A DNA stretch of 64,000 nt from assembly GCA_004352715.1 (NCBI GenBank), contig SCFE01000022.1, forward strand, positions 1,455,140-1,519,139. The letters are read 5' to 3'. This DNA is from Hofstenia miamia. Taxonomy: Eukaryota > Xenacoelomorpha > Acoela. The first letter of the stretch is position 1, and every line of letters starts with the position of its first letter. The translations under genes were made by a program, and so were the position numbers. Shown here one piece after another: positions 34,110 through 45,248 of this stretch. The notes beneath the pieces are model-generated. The model ran no database searches and had not been told where the DNA came from. It saw nothing but the letters and a program-made list of their open reading frames with translations.

Positions 34110-34990
34110 ATTTTTTACTAAAGTAGGTAATAATGTAAGGAACTAATTGTCACAGCAGAAGGTTGCAAAAATGACCTTAATAGAACAGCCATGATTCTAA
34201 CAATAAAGTATTTGATCTAACAAACATTGGTAATTCATCCACATAACTTGTAACTGTTTAGAGAGAAAACATCAAGAATGACCAATTCATATGACTTCCA
34301 GCTGAAATGCTACCTGAGGAGAAGGTAGTTCCTAATATGACTGTGTGGTGCTATCATATTTGTCTCATAATTTATTATCTAGCTCAATACAAATATAGCA
34401 GTCTCAATGTAGTTCTTATCTCTCAGCTCACACATTAACCAATGGTATAATATCATAACAGTGTCATCATATTATTAGTGCATGTTGAAATCAAACAAAG
34501 GTTTTCTTTTATCTATGCATAACCATAACCTAACTCAGTCCAGAATTTGGGCTGCTAACTGCCTGAAAGCTATGCAACAAATCAGTCAACACTTAGAGTA
34601 ACTCCTAAATTGTTGCCAAGACTTACACAATCATTATCAATTTTTTGACTGAGTAAAGAAAAAATATAAATGTGTAAAAGTGTTGGACACAGTTTAGGTA
34701 AGCTAAACTTTATTGCCCTTTGCTACAATGTTGTTCCTATTTATACATAGTTTCAAAATAATTACCTGTCTTTCTTTACAACTCAAAAAATCATATGATC
34801 ATGTTTCCCTTGCAAATCCAATTGAGCAATCAAAACACATACCACAACATTGAGGGGACATAAATATAGCATTGTAAACTAAGCTCAAAATAAGGAGCTG
34901 GCATCAAAGTGACATAATTAACAGAGATTACAAAATAAGAAATGAATCGAAAATAAATAAAATTAGCAAAAGCCCCTGAGTGACTCTACA
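34110..34990 (-). repeat. 3' LTR of the minus-strand Ty3-type element
   Basis: On the minus strand the LTR begins TGTAGAGTCACTCAGGGG at 34990 and follows the 36128 LTR block by block: GTCCCCTCAATG, GATTTGCAAGGGAA, AGACAGGTAATTATTT, TTTCAGCTGGAAGTCAT and GATGAATTACCAATGTTTG. It is clearly diverged from that copy. The purine tract GAGCAAGGGGGG lies immediately upstream (34995-35006). Confidence 0.75.
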
Positions 34991-36127
34991 TGCCCCCCTT
35001 GCTCAATTCAATTCTGTGGCAATTGTTGTAAGGGTGGCCCAGACACTACTTTCTGTGTTGCTTTGACCATTTTGATTGCAAGGAGGTTGTCCCTGCCCTA
35101 GACTTCAGCATACTGTGGGGTTCAAGTTAGTTGCATCAAGACTTCTCTTTATGTTACCACCTCATCTCATAACTGAAAGAACTGTAGAATGGGGAGCCTT
35201 GAGCTGATGGGACAATTTTGACACAGATTGTTGAGTCTTCTAGTGAAACTGTCGTAAAATCTCTCATAGAGTCAGAGCCCCCTCAGCACTATCATGAGCA
35301 TCATTAACATGTCTGTATCAGAAGTGTGGGCATCTCTGGCATCAATGGTAGTGTTGGGGTAGAAATGAATGAAGACCTCTCACAATGATCCCATCCTTGT
35401 TGGGTAATCAACAATCAATAAACAAAACTCCTGTATCTGCTGCAGTGTCATCTGTTCAGGGTCAGATATGTTGGCAGTTCCTATAGTTACCAGGTAGTTA
35501 ATTTGGGCTTTTGTAAGTGTGTCCTAAAACTTGCCTCTTAATCCATGGGGACATAGCTGGTTGATCTGAGCTCTAGTGATCTTAACTTGGGCTGTGGTAT
35601 ATTCCATGTCCAGGGCCAATTGTTGCTCTGGCAATAGTGGAAGTACCAACTCCTCCTTGGTGAACATCTCAGTAAGGCACCAAGTATATCCTTGTCTTTT
35701 GACTCCTCCAGAACTTTCAATTAGATGGTGCAGTCTTCCATAAATTCTTCCAGGCAGTGTTCTATCATTACAATACATTCTTCTTCTGTGATGGACCACT
35801 GAGGGGTCAGCCATGGAGGTGACAGAGGGCTGCTGAGCTTTTCAATGTTGACTTTCTCTAATAGGTCCCTGATAGATGGGGACAGCTGTGCCAAAGAGAT
35901 AGTGAGCAGCTCTTCCTTCTTGCAAAACTGTTCAGGCATCTTCATAACCTGCTCCAAGATGGTGATCAGGACTATTCTGCTGTTTTCTTTATCTTCCATG
36001 CTATTTCAATAAAGCCTTTCCAGGTTGAAAAGATCTCTTATTTTTCCTGGATACTGTTTACTCACATGAGTTCCCTGAATCTGGTGGTGGATCCTGGCAG
36101 CTGATTTATCATCTGTTGTGTGCATAG
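34991..36127 (-). pseudogene. ORF3 C-terminal part, minus-strand Ty3-type element
   Basis: Minus-strand frames at 35999-35721 and 35720-35524 align with the plus-strand ORF3 at 46830-47280: TILEQVMKMPEQF against TIFEQIMKTPEQF, QWSITEE against QWSITEN, and KEELVLPLLPEQQLALDMEY against KEELVILQSPGRQVALDIEC. Downstream, QMTLQQIQEFC matches MTLSQVQEFC at about 47850, so about 170 residues are missing between. Upstream, 36127-36001 continues the homology (QLPGST). The copy has frameshifts and stops. It is the 3' part of the element whose 5' part lies at 50033-55144. Confidence 0.75.
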
Positions 36128-37208
36128 TGTAGAGTCACTCAGGGAATTTTTGTGATTATTATTCATTTAGTTTTTTATTGAATTAATGTCATTATGACGT
36201 AAGAGTAATTTTGAGCTTAGGATTTACGAAAGCTAGTTATGTCCCCTTGATGGTGCTAAACGTGTTGCTCAAATTTAATTTGTGAGGGAAATCAATGACA
36301 TGAATAGCTAATGATTAACTGTAGTTGTAAACAAAGACAGGTAATTATTTATTATTTTGAAGGTGTATAAATTGAGAAACAATGTTAGAAAAGGTTAATA
36401 GATTTTATCTAGCTTATATTACTGTTCACTTTCTCCTCTGTTATTCTTATTAGTATTTTTTGAATATGAAAATAATTGCTTAAGTGCAGTGACAATTTGG
36501 GAGTGCTTTCTCAAAGTACAGGGCAACATGTAGCTCCTGGAGATTGGCAGATCTTACCAGCCCAAAAACATGTAGCTCCTGGAGATTGGCAGATCTTACC
36601 AGCCCAAATTGTGGACCTATTAAGTTATGGATACAGTTATGGATAAGGAAATAATAAAGCTTTCATTTGATATTCACCATGTACATGCACTTATATTTTA
36701 TGACACTGTGATGATACCATGCTGTTGGTAGCATGAATGTCTGGCAATTACAGACTATTATTTAGTGAGCTGAGAACTAACAATGAAAATGAGATGTTTA
36801 TTTGGTCTATGAGATAGAAATTAATAAGTGAAATTAATAAGTGAGACAAATAGGGTAGCACCATGCACTAAGTTGAGCACTACACTCTTCCTGAAGACTT
36901 TGCTTCAGCTGGAAGCCATGTGAGTTGGTCATTTTGGAGTTACCTAAAGTATTGATTACTTGGATGAATTACCAATGTTTATATCAGTTTTCTCTTTAAT
37001 TGTTTTCCCAGAATCAGGGCTGTCATATCTCTATGTTAAACCTTCTGCAGAGTCAAATAGTTTTCTAGTATAATTACAGCCAGTGATTCTACATGGCAAT
37101 GCTGACATGATAACAAAATATTTTTCTCTGTTGTCTCTTTTGATGGTTTGGATTGGGTTTTGTTTTAGTTTTGGTGCTTGTCAGCTGGGATAGTTGTTTC
37201 CTCTGACA
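36128..37208 (+). repeat. 5' LTR of the plus-strand Ty3-type element
   Basis: Begins TGTAGAGTC and ends CTCTGACA (TG...CA), 1081 bases. The same sequence recurs at 48993-50032 (1040 bases). The length difference is a 41-bp tandem duplication (GTAGCTCCTGGAGATTGGCA unit) near 36530-36605. Homology to the right copy stops right after the terminal CA, which sets the boundary. I do not recognise the primer-binding site that should follow. Confidence 0.85.
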
Positions 37209-37501
37209 GCAATTGGATTTCAGTGCAAATCTACCAACTGATGTATACTGATCCTTTTTCTCTCCATTGGAAAGGCAATTACAATTTTTAAGTGTTCTGC
37301 TTCATTTATGTTTTTACTCTTTAAATTTCTGTTTTGTCTCAGTGCTTGACGTGTTGGATTTAATACCAATTGCTGCTGTATCCCACATTTGGGTTTGTAT
37401 CCTGTGATTTTTTATGAGCTGTGTGTTTCTTTTGTGGTTGGGAAGTGCTCCCAACTGTCAGTTATAGTAGTTATTGTTTCTTGTTGTTTGCCTCTTAGTT
37501 A

Positions 37502-39230
37502 ATGGATTTGAATCATACAGTTACTTACTCTCCTACTTTTGGGACTCCTCCAGAACAGAGTGTCCCCTGTGCAAGCATTGGCAACCAGGACCTTGCCCCT
37601 TGCACTGTTGGATCATTGTTAAATTTCTGTCCTCTGACTTCTCCTACCCAAATGGCTCAAAGGCAAGATCAGATCACATTAACCAGTCCATATCTGAACA
37701 AGGGTACCAGCAGCCCTGATATCCAGCAATGGCTCCGCCAAGTCTTGAATACACAGAATGCTCCCCTGATTCCATTCCGTCCATATAATTGTGTTGATAA
37801 TGTGATGAACTCCCTGCCACACTTTGATACTCAACAAATGGAGATTGAGCACCTGAAAGATGCATTATCACAGCAGGTCGCTATGAGGATGGACAGTGAG
37901 CGTCAAGTTGAGTCTCTCCAAGCTGAGCTCACAATCCTTTGAAGAGTGGTTCTTTTTGTTTGAACTTCACATGAAACATTATAAAACTTCTCAAGAAGAC
38001 GCTGTATTGCAGTTTCCACTGTATTTAAGCAGTTTAGCATACAATCAATACATGATGTTAGATCAGAATATCAAGACTGACTATCAACTGTTAGTTGGGT
38101 TCTTTGAGGATCACTATTAAGCCCCTCACATAAAACACCAATACAAGACTCTACTTTGTGATATGTCTTTTAAGAGAGGGGACAATATTCGTAATNAAGC
38201 TGAGCTCACAATCCTTTGAAGAGTGGTTCTTTTTGTTTGAACTTCACATGAAACATTATAAAACTTCTCAAGAAGACGCTGTATTGCAGTTTCCACTGTA
38301 TTTAAGCAGTTTAGCATACAATCAATACATGATGTTAGATCAGAATATCAAGACTGACTATGGCTCAAAGGCAAGATCAGATCACATTAACCAGTCCATA
38401 TCTGAACAAGGGTACCAGCAGCCCTGATATCCAGCAATGGCTCCGCCAAGTCTTGAATACACAGAATGCTCCCCTGATTCCATTCCGTCCATATAATTGT
38501 GTTGATAATGTGATGAACTCCCTGCCACACTTTGATACTCAACAAATGGAGATTGAGCACCTGAAAGATGCATTATCACAGCAGGTAGCTATGAGGATGG
38601 ACAGTGAGCATCAAGTTGAGTCTCTCCAAGCTGAGCTCACAATCCTTTGAAGAGTGGTTCTTTTTGTTTGAACTTCACATGAAACATTATAAAACTTCTC
38701 AAGAAGACGCTGTATTGCAGTTTCCACTGTATTTAAGCAGTTTAGCATACAATCAATACATGATGTTAGATCAGAATATCAAGACTGACTATCAACTGTT
38801 AGTTGGGTTCTTTGAGGATCACTATTAAGCCCCTCACATAAAACACCAATACAAGACTCTACTTTGTGATATGTCTTTTAAGAGAGGGGACAATATTCGT
38901 AATTACATCACGCAAGTTGAAAGACTTTTTTGATTAAGCAGCTTGTCTCCTGAATACTCTCAGCATGACCTCTTCTCTTATATTTGCAGAGGTTTTCCCC
39001 CTTCTATTCATAGTCACTTGGAAATGAAATGCAATCCTGAGGAGAGTTTGCATGAGATTATAAGAAAAGCAATTAGTGTTGTTTACATGATTTATAACTC
39101 TAGTAGAATTGATAAAGATCTTAATGAATTATCTGGAACAAATGTAAGATACGAATCCAAGAAAACAATGTTGAAGAAAGATTTTGACATGGCTTTGGTG
39201 AGGTGTTTCCAATGTGGTTAGAAAGGACAT
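37502..39230 (+). pseudogene. gag region (capsid-like and CCHC zinc knuckle)
   Basis: An opening frame (37502-37942) ends in a short coiled stretch. The next frame contains SFEEWFFLFELHMKHY...FPLYLSSLAYNQYM, resembling retrotransposon capsid domains. A later frame (38943-39221) ends RCFQCG, then a TAG, then KGHLKSNCK, which is the C-x2-C-x4-H-x4-C nucleocapsid knuckle with a stop inside it. Segments are repeated: 37652-38195 recurs at 38360-38903, 37920-38084 at 38197-38361, and 38896-39281 at 39282-39667. The apparent triplication of the capsid piece is therefore partly assembly. Confidence 0.75.
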
Positions 39231-39667
39231 TTAAAATCTAATTGTAAGGCAAAGATTCAAATTGTTGCTGAAGGCAAGGGCTTCGTAATTACATCACGCA
39301 AGTTGAAAGACTTTTTTGATTAAGCAGCTTGTCTCCTGAATACTCTCAGCATGACCTCTTCTCTTATATTTGCAGAGGTTTTCCCCCTTCTATTCATAGT
39401 CACTTGGAAATGAAATGTGATCAAGAGGAGAGTTTGCATGAGATTATAAGAAAAGCAATTAGTGTTGTTTACATGATTTATAACTCTAGTAGAATTGATA
39501 AAGATCTTAATTAATTATCTGGAACAAATGTAAGATACGAATCCAAGAAAACAATGTTGAAGAAAGATTTTGACATGGCTTTGGTGAGGTGTTTCCAATG
39601 TGGTTAGAAAGGACATTTAAAATCTAATTGTAAGGCAAAGATTCAAATTGTTGCTGAAGGCAAGGGC
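38896..39667 (+). repeat. 386-bp tandem duplication in gag
   Basis: Two adjacent direct copies (38896-39281 and 39282-39667), nearly identical; AATCCT in one against GATCAA in the other and a few other changes. There is no N at the joint, so unlike the others it could be real. Confidence 0.9.
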
Positions 39668-39789
39668 TTCTTGTTTGATGATCCTGCTACATCTTCCACC
39701 AACACCTTGTTAGTCAATTTAACAGAGAACAAATCACCACATTTAAATTAAATGGAGCACTGACTCCTTTAAATCATGCACTGGATGTA

Positions 39790-40260
39790 TTGGTTATTAC
39801 TAATCTGATAAGGAAAAACCTCATTCCTGTGGAAATGAATGGACGACTTATTAATGCTACAATTGACACTGGGGCTGCTGCTTCAATCATAAGTGATGAA
39901 TGTTGTAAAGACATCTGCTTTACCCATGATTCAGTAAATCCCTCCTCTGATATTAAACTCATTGAAGCATCAGAAAATTTAATTTCATTTAAAGGGAAGT
40001 TACAAAATGCTGTGTTAAACATTTGTGCTGAACAATTTGAAGTAGACCTCATCATCATTGATACTGCAAATCATCAACTCCCCTATGATTTGATTTTGGG
40101 GAATGACTTTCTAGAGAGAAACTCATGTGTGATTTATTATAAAAACAATATGATATCTATAACAGATCAAGACGCCACACAGTTAGCTACAATCCCCAAA
40201 CGGGAAGTTGTGTTCAATTTAGATGAGCCAGTCTACTTAGAAGCTAAGCACTGGACCTGA
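39790..40260 (+). pseudogene. Retrotransposon aspartic protease
   Basis: The active-site motif is in INATIDTGAAASII (about 39847-39890) and a typical later block is DLILGNDFLERNS (about 40090-40130). This is the pepsin-like homodimeric protease that processes gag-pol. The frame is open for 156 codons but is cut off from the reverse transcriptase by stops and by the hAT insertion 180 bases downstream. Confidence 0.8.
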
Positions 40261-41186
40261 GTATCTGTGTTTTCAAATTCTGAGATGAATGGAGACGTGA
40301 TGATAGTGGGCCAAAGAAGCAAATATATTATGTAAAGTAAGTTCAGGAAAGACCTATGTTACTATTCTTAATGGATTGACACATCTGGTGTGATTTAATG
40401 AATTAGATCTACAGATAATAGAAGTACCAGTTTGCATTGAGAGCAGAGATGTCGAATCGAATAACGAATATCGAATAATTCGGTCGAATAATCAAATATT
40501 TCGCTATTTCTCTCGAATAGGAATAGATTGATTTACTCAAATACGAATTCGAATAATAAGGTTCGAATAGCACTATTTGATTATTCGATTTTTGCAAAAC
40601 ATGATTGGAATTGTTATAATGTATGATAAATAGCTAAGAAAGAAAAAATCGTTCTAAAGGGTAGGTCTAAAATACGAAAGGTAAATTTGTAAACAAAAAT
40701 AAGAAAGGGAGATGTGACATGTTAGAAATAAGCATGTCAATATATAATTTCATCTGAATCTGAACTGGCAATGGCAACTACCTTACTAGCTAACTTGAGT
40801 GTCAATTTATGTGTAAGTTATGTTTAATATTAACCATTTTAATCATCTATAACTTATTTGTTATGCATTTGATTTTATTTTCGAGTAATTTTATTGTTTT
40901 TACAAATATTAGTCGTTTTTCGTTAATACATATTATGCTAATAATATACGAAAGGGAGCGATTTTTCCATTTTTGCTTTGCATATGTTATTTTTTTGGAA
41001 ATTCTACTCATTTTTTGCTCTTACTACCTTATCATATTTCTGGACAGTTTAAGTTTCATCTTCCTTTCGCTAAATTACTAAAATACGAAAGGGAGCTCAT
41101 TCTTTGCAAATACACTCATATTACCCAAGTAAGATGTGCTATTAAGTTCATTAATAAACCTTCACAAAAGTCACGCTTCATGGGAG

Positions 41187-41335
41187 TACCAAACAGTCTT
41201 CAAGATTGTAATTTGCAATTATTTTTGGACAATTCCACTCGATGGAATAGTGTGTATCTAATGTTAAAACGATTTCTTTTCTTAAAAACATCAATCTCTG
41301 CGTTTTTCCAAGATAATGTAAATTCTGATTCGTAG
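41187..41335 (+). pseudogene. hAT transposase scrap
   Basis: The frame ending at 41335 reads LFLDNSTRWNSVYLMLKRFL, matching the conserved D..TRWNS.Y.ML block in the C-terminal half of hAT transposases. The family Asp-Val is here Asp-Asn. Nothing else of the enzyme is present, so the element is non-autonomous. Confidence 0.7.
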
Positions 41336-41397
41336 TGTAAGATAAACACATCTGTACTCTTGTACGGAAGATTGTGGGTTCGAATCCCACCGAATCA
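41326..41397 (+). tRNA. tRNA-like sequence, Lys(CTT)-like (pseudo-tRNA or SINE head)
   Basis: A cloverleaf can be drawn: acceptor TGATTCG/CGAATCA (7 bp), D arm GTGT/ACAC with a 7-base loop lacking GG, anticodon stem CTGTA/TACGG with a 6-base loop CTCTTG, and T arm GTGGG/CCCAC with loop TTCGAAT. The box B GGTTCGAATCC is perfect; box A is poor. The T arm and CTCTT loop resemble animal tRNA-Lys(CTT), but the anticodon loop is one base short. This is probably a decayed tRNA copy or a tRNA-derived SINE inside the hAT element. Confidence 0.4.
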
Positions 41398-42078
41398 ATA
41401 TAGTAATAGTTTATATTGCTCTGTACGGAATTGTGTTGTCTCAACCTTTCAATTTCCATGTCGATTTACATACAGCAGATTTTAGTTAAATAGAAAATAA
41501 ATTAAGTTTAGTTTGATTTCGCATATTCTAATTTTTCCTGTTAATATTTGAATAAATATTCAATAATAAAGTCAAAATACTTACCTTTTAATGTTGAGAT
41601 GTACATAAGCCTAAGTATTCATCAATGAAGAACCATTACAAAGTTCTTCAAAGATAGACACTAGGATGGATATATGAAATATATATCTTGCAAGTAAGAA
41701 TAATCTTGAACAAACTAGAAATCGCAAGGTCTAAAGTAAATGAAAAAATCGCACACGGAAGCATTAAGCGATGTCGCCGTTTGAAAAATTACTGTAATTT
41801 CTAAATCAAAATGGTAAGATAACCTCGCCGAGTAGAAACATTTCATGTGTGAGGGAATTCACCTACACCCTTCAAAAATATTTCTTCATTCTCGATCTCA
41901 TCTTGAAAACTTGATACCTATCCAAATTTCCACTTATTAAAACTTCAAGGAAAATTCGAATAATCGAATTCGAATACGAATACTGAAAGAAATTCGAATA
42001 CGAATTCGAATATTAACTTTTCAAATAATCGAATAACAAATATCACTTTTTCGAATATTCGACATCTCTGATTGAGAG

Positions 42079-43012
42079 TGTAGATACCTCCTGCTTGTCT
42101 ATATGTACCACCATTCATGATCTAGAAGAGTTGTCTAGTGTTCAGATCCCTACTGTAAATAATGAAACCCACTCACATCTAGATGATACAGAGAAGAGAT
42201 CACTCATTTCAATACTTCAGAGTAAGAGTGAAGTTTTTAATTATGGTACAATAAGCGTGGGGCAAGCAATTGGAGAAGAACATGCAATTGAGGTAAAGCA
42301 GGATAAGCTGATTTGAATACCTGTCCGCAGGGTTCCAGAAAACCTCAAATCAGAATATGAGAAAATTCTGAAGGATCTGATCAAGAGTGGAATAATTCAG
42401 GGAAGCAATAGTCCCTACACTGCCCCAACCGTATTTATTCAGCAAGGGGAAAAGTATAGACTATGTATCAACTTTAGAAAATTGAATGATGTCATGATCA
42501 AAGATGCTTATCCATTGCCTAGGATTGAGGATCTTTTATATGATGCCAGTAGATATAAATATTTTTCCTGCCTTGATTTATGTAAAGCCTATTGGCAAGT
42601 ACACCCTACAGCCTGTATGAATGGAAATATATATCCTTCAGATTGTGTAATGCACCAGCAACTTTCCAGCGCTATGTCACCAAAATATTGACCAACAAGT
42701 CCAACATTCTCGAACCTGGGATTTCAGCATATATTGATGATATTCTTGTAGCAAGCAACACTTTTGATGAACATCTTGAGAAATTAAATTGGACCTTGGA
42801 ATTGTTGCAGAAAGCCAGACTTAAAGTGAATGGTAATAAATGTTCTTTGGTGCAGATTAAAGTCAAGTTTTTGGTCAGAGTAATCAAACATGGAAAGATC
42901 TCAATAAAAACCAATGCAAAGCAGTTTTTAGAAAAAATTGAGACACCCAGAAGCCGAAAAGATGTGCAGAGATTAATGGGATTCTTAAATGTTTGTTCCA
43001 GATTTGGCTGAG
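42079..43012 (+). pseudogene. Ty3-type reverse transcriptase
   Basis: After a linker the frame reads YRLCINFRKLND, DAYPLPRIEDLL, then CLDLCKAYWQV, the motif with the first catalytic Asp. A frameshift at about 42600 moves to the frame with FRLCNAPATFQRYV and the catalytic box AYIDDIL (about 42728-42748), then SIKTNAKQFL and the connection domain to 43011. All three catalytic Asp are present, but a stop at 42314-42316 and the frameshift disable it. Confidence 0.88.
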
Positions 43013-43084
43013 AAAACAAAATCCATCTCTCAATTACTTAAAAAATCTCACGAATTCAAATGGACATGGACTGAGCAAAGGATT

Positions 43085-43590
43085 TCATCATAGACTGTGA
43101 TGCAAGTGCTGTCGCCATTAGTGCTGTGTTGAGCCAAGAGATAAACAGAGTTGAAAGCCTGGTTCAATATTTTAGTAGGAAATTACAAGCTGCTGAGAAA
43201 AATTACAGCATGACCAAATGTGAGATGTTAGCATTAGTGGAGTTGCTCAAGAAATTTTGATATTTTATCTTAGGTCATAAGTTCATTGTGCACACTGACA
43301 ACAGCACACTAGCCTGGCTTAAAAAATTCTCAGGAGATAAGTCCAATATAGTAGCCAGATGGATAGAATATCTTAATGATTTTTCTTTTTCAATAAAACA
43401 TTACCCTGGACGTTTACATCTGAATGCTGACTATTGGACAGTGTTGCCAAGCTACGAAAGGGATCTAAAAAAGCCAGCTGGTGAGAAGATCCCATTCAGA
43501 TTTATACCACACACTGAATATGAGTTGATTCCCAAAATAAATGCTGACCAAAATGGACCCCTTCTTTCCCCTTTCACTGACTGCTATTAG
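43085..43590 (+). pseudogene. Ty3-type RNase H
   Basis: Reads DFIIDCDASAVAISAVLSQE, KLQAAEKNYSMTKCEMLALV (second acidic residue), a TGA at about 43258-43260, then FIVHTDNSTLAWL with the third acidic residue and the IKHYPGRLHLNADYWTVLP tail normally ending in ADALSR. About 60 bases between it and the reverse transcriptase appear damaged. Confidence 0.85.
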
Positions 43591-44672
43591 GTATTACAAT
43601 CAATATAACTGGACAATGACAGAGAAAGGACTACTATATGCAAAAAGTCGAAATAATCGCCTTGCTTTTCCTGAATATTTTAAAAGGGATCTCGTGAGAA
43701 GGGTTCATGAAAGGGGACATTTAGGAATTATGCAAACTGAAAAGACATTTAACTCTTTGTATGTTACCATTGGAATTAGATCAACAGTTCAGGACGTAAT
43801 AGATAAATGTGGGAAGTGTCTGTTGAAGAACTCCTCTCATTTCCCAGAACAACAGGCTGAATTAGAGTGTTGTGTGGCCACCAGTCCCAATGAAATTGTG
43901 CATATGGACCTAGAGCAATTATCTCATGACAGAGATGAATTTCAGTATCTTCTAGTGATAGTAGATCATTTTACTAAATACGCTAGAATAATTCCAATGG
44001 ATAGCACACATGCTGAAATAGCTAAACAGAACTCTAATAACATTAATCAGAGTGGCATTATCATTAGCAGCAGGGAAAGATTGGTGGCAGGTAATAGAAT
44101 GTATCAAATTCTTTTATAATACCTCAGTTCATTCTACAACCAGGGTCAGTCCGTTTAAAGCTATGTTTGGCCATGAAGCATTAACCTCTTTATCAATGAT
44201 GTATCCTAACTACTCAGAAATTACCTTAGAAAAATATGTAAATCAGTTATTATGTGATATGCAGCAGATTCACTTAACCATTTGTCACAACACTAGTCAA
44301 TCTTGTATTAGACAAAAGAGAATGTTTAATAAAAAATTATATGGTGAATCACATCAACAAGGAGATAAAGTATTTGCATATCTACTTTGTGTAACAACTG
44401 ATCACAATCAAGTATGGAAATTAGCCAATAATTGGCAAGGACCATTTACTGTGGAGAAAGTGCTTGACCACAACACATATACACTTAATAATGGTAAAAC
44501 CGTACATTTTCAGAGACTGAAACAAGCAATTAAAGACATTGAGAATGTCATCATTGATGACAATAATAAATTTACATTAATTGATAATGGTATTGATGAA
44601 TTTGCAACTTATGATAATTTAACCAAATTTGCTGAGGAAGATTTTTATAATACTGATTTTGACCTGATATAG
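43541..44672 (+). pseudogene. Integrase with internal deletion
   Basis: The zinc-binding HHCC region reads HERGH ... CGKC (about 43706-43822). The core starts HMDLEQLS (first acidic residue) and continues VIVDHFTKYARIIPMDS. After about 44030 the text jumps and, in another frame, resumes at WWQVIECIKFFYNTSVH. The part with the SD.G and YHPQSNGLVE motifs, which holds the other two catalytic residues, is missing here, although the minus-strand relative keeps it (51348-51530). The C-terminal region to 44672 has GDKVFAYL and VWKLANNWQGPFTVEKVLD, the SH3-like DNA-binding part. Confidence 0.85.
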
Positions 44673-45248
44673 TAGATAATTGTGGCTCACGAGTGTTGCC
44701 TTCAAGGCAAGCCAGAGACAATCAAACTTATGATCCCAACATTTGGGACCTTAACCTGATAGATATGTTTAGGAATGATACCAATAGGGAAGAAAAAACG
44801 CGAGTTGCCAGCTCCTCTGCCCTGTCAATGAGTGAGAAGGAAAATGGAGGTTAGTGGACATGATAGCACATCCTCATCTAGGCGTGGGAGACACGGATCT
44901 TTGCTTGATGAGGCACGTGAAAACAAACAAGGACGACATGAAGGTGCTGAGCAGAGTCCTATCCCATGTGGGCGACATGTAGCTCCACAATTAGGAGAGC
45001 AGACAGCATTGACACCGTCCTCATCTTGCTACTACGTGGGGGGACATGTACTTCCACGTGCGTGAGCAGAGCTGGCAACAAAAACCTCACAAACTTTAAA
45101 AACACAAAATATATGTAACCCATTTAGTGCATTACAAAATGTAAATACCTCCCCAAAGAGTGATTCGATAGCCCCCTCGACCTCTGATAGTTCCTCTACC
45201 GTTACTTCCACAGTCAGATCCAGGAAGACAGAAGAACAAAAGAAAAAG
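44673..45248 (+). other. Spacer between integrase and ORF3
   Basis: Low-similarity region with a 77-codon frame (44832-45065) rich in Arg, Ser, Gly and His. It may be the decayed start of ORF3 or a spacer; no domain recognised. Confidence 0.4.

Larger units (their letters stand above)
40444..42070. mobile_element. hAT element nested in pol (1627 bp)
   Basis: Terminal inverted repeats begin CAGAGATGTCGAAT at both ends (40444 on plus, 42070 on minus). The flanking octamers ATTGAGAG (40436-40443 and 42071-42078) are identical: a perfect 8-bp target duplication, diagnostic of hAT. Both ends carry clusters of TTCGAATA/TATTCGAA words, candidate transposase binding sites. Removing the insert restores continuity of the retroelement between protease and reverse transcriptase. 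It contains a transposase scrap and a tRNA-like sequence. Confidence 0.92.

Noticed and set aside
36128-36530. A short 401-bp LTR ending at GGGCAACA
   Set aside because: The homology between both ends of the element continues another 650 bases to CTCTGACA, so the LTR is about 1.04-1.08 kb; the short version is an artefact of the contig join at 48710.
41326-41397. A functional tRNA-Lys gene
   Set aside because: The anticodon loop is one base short, the D loop lacks GG, box A is poor and it lies in a transposon.
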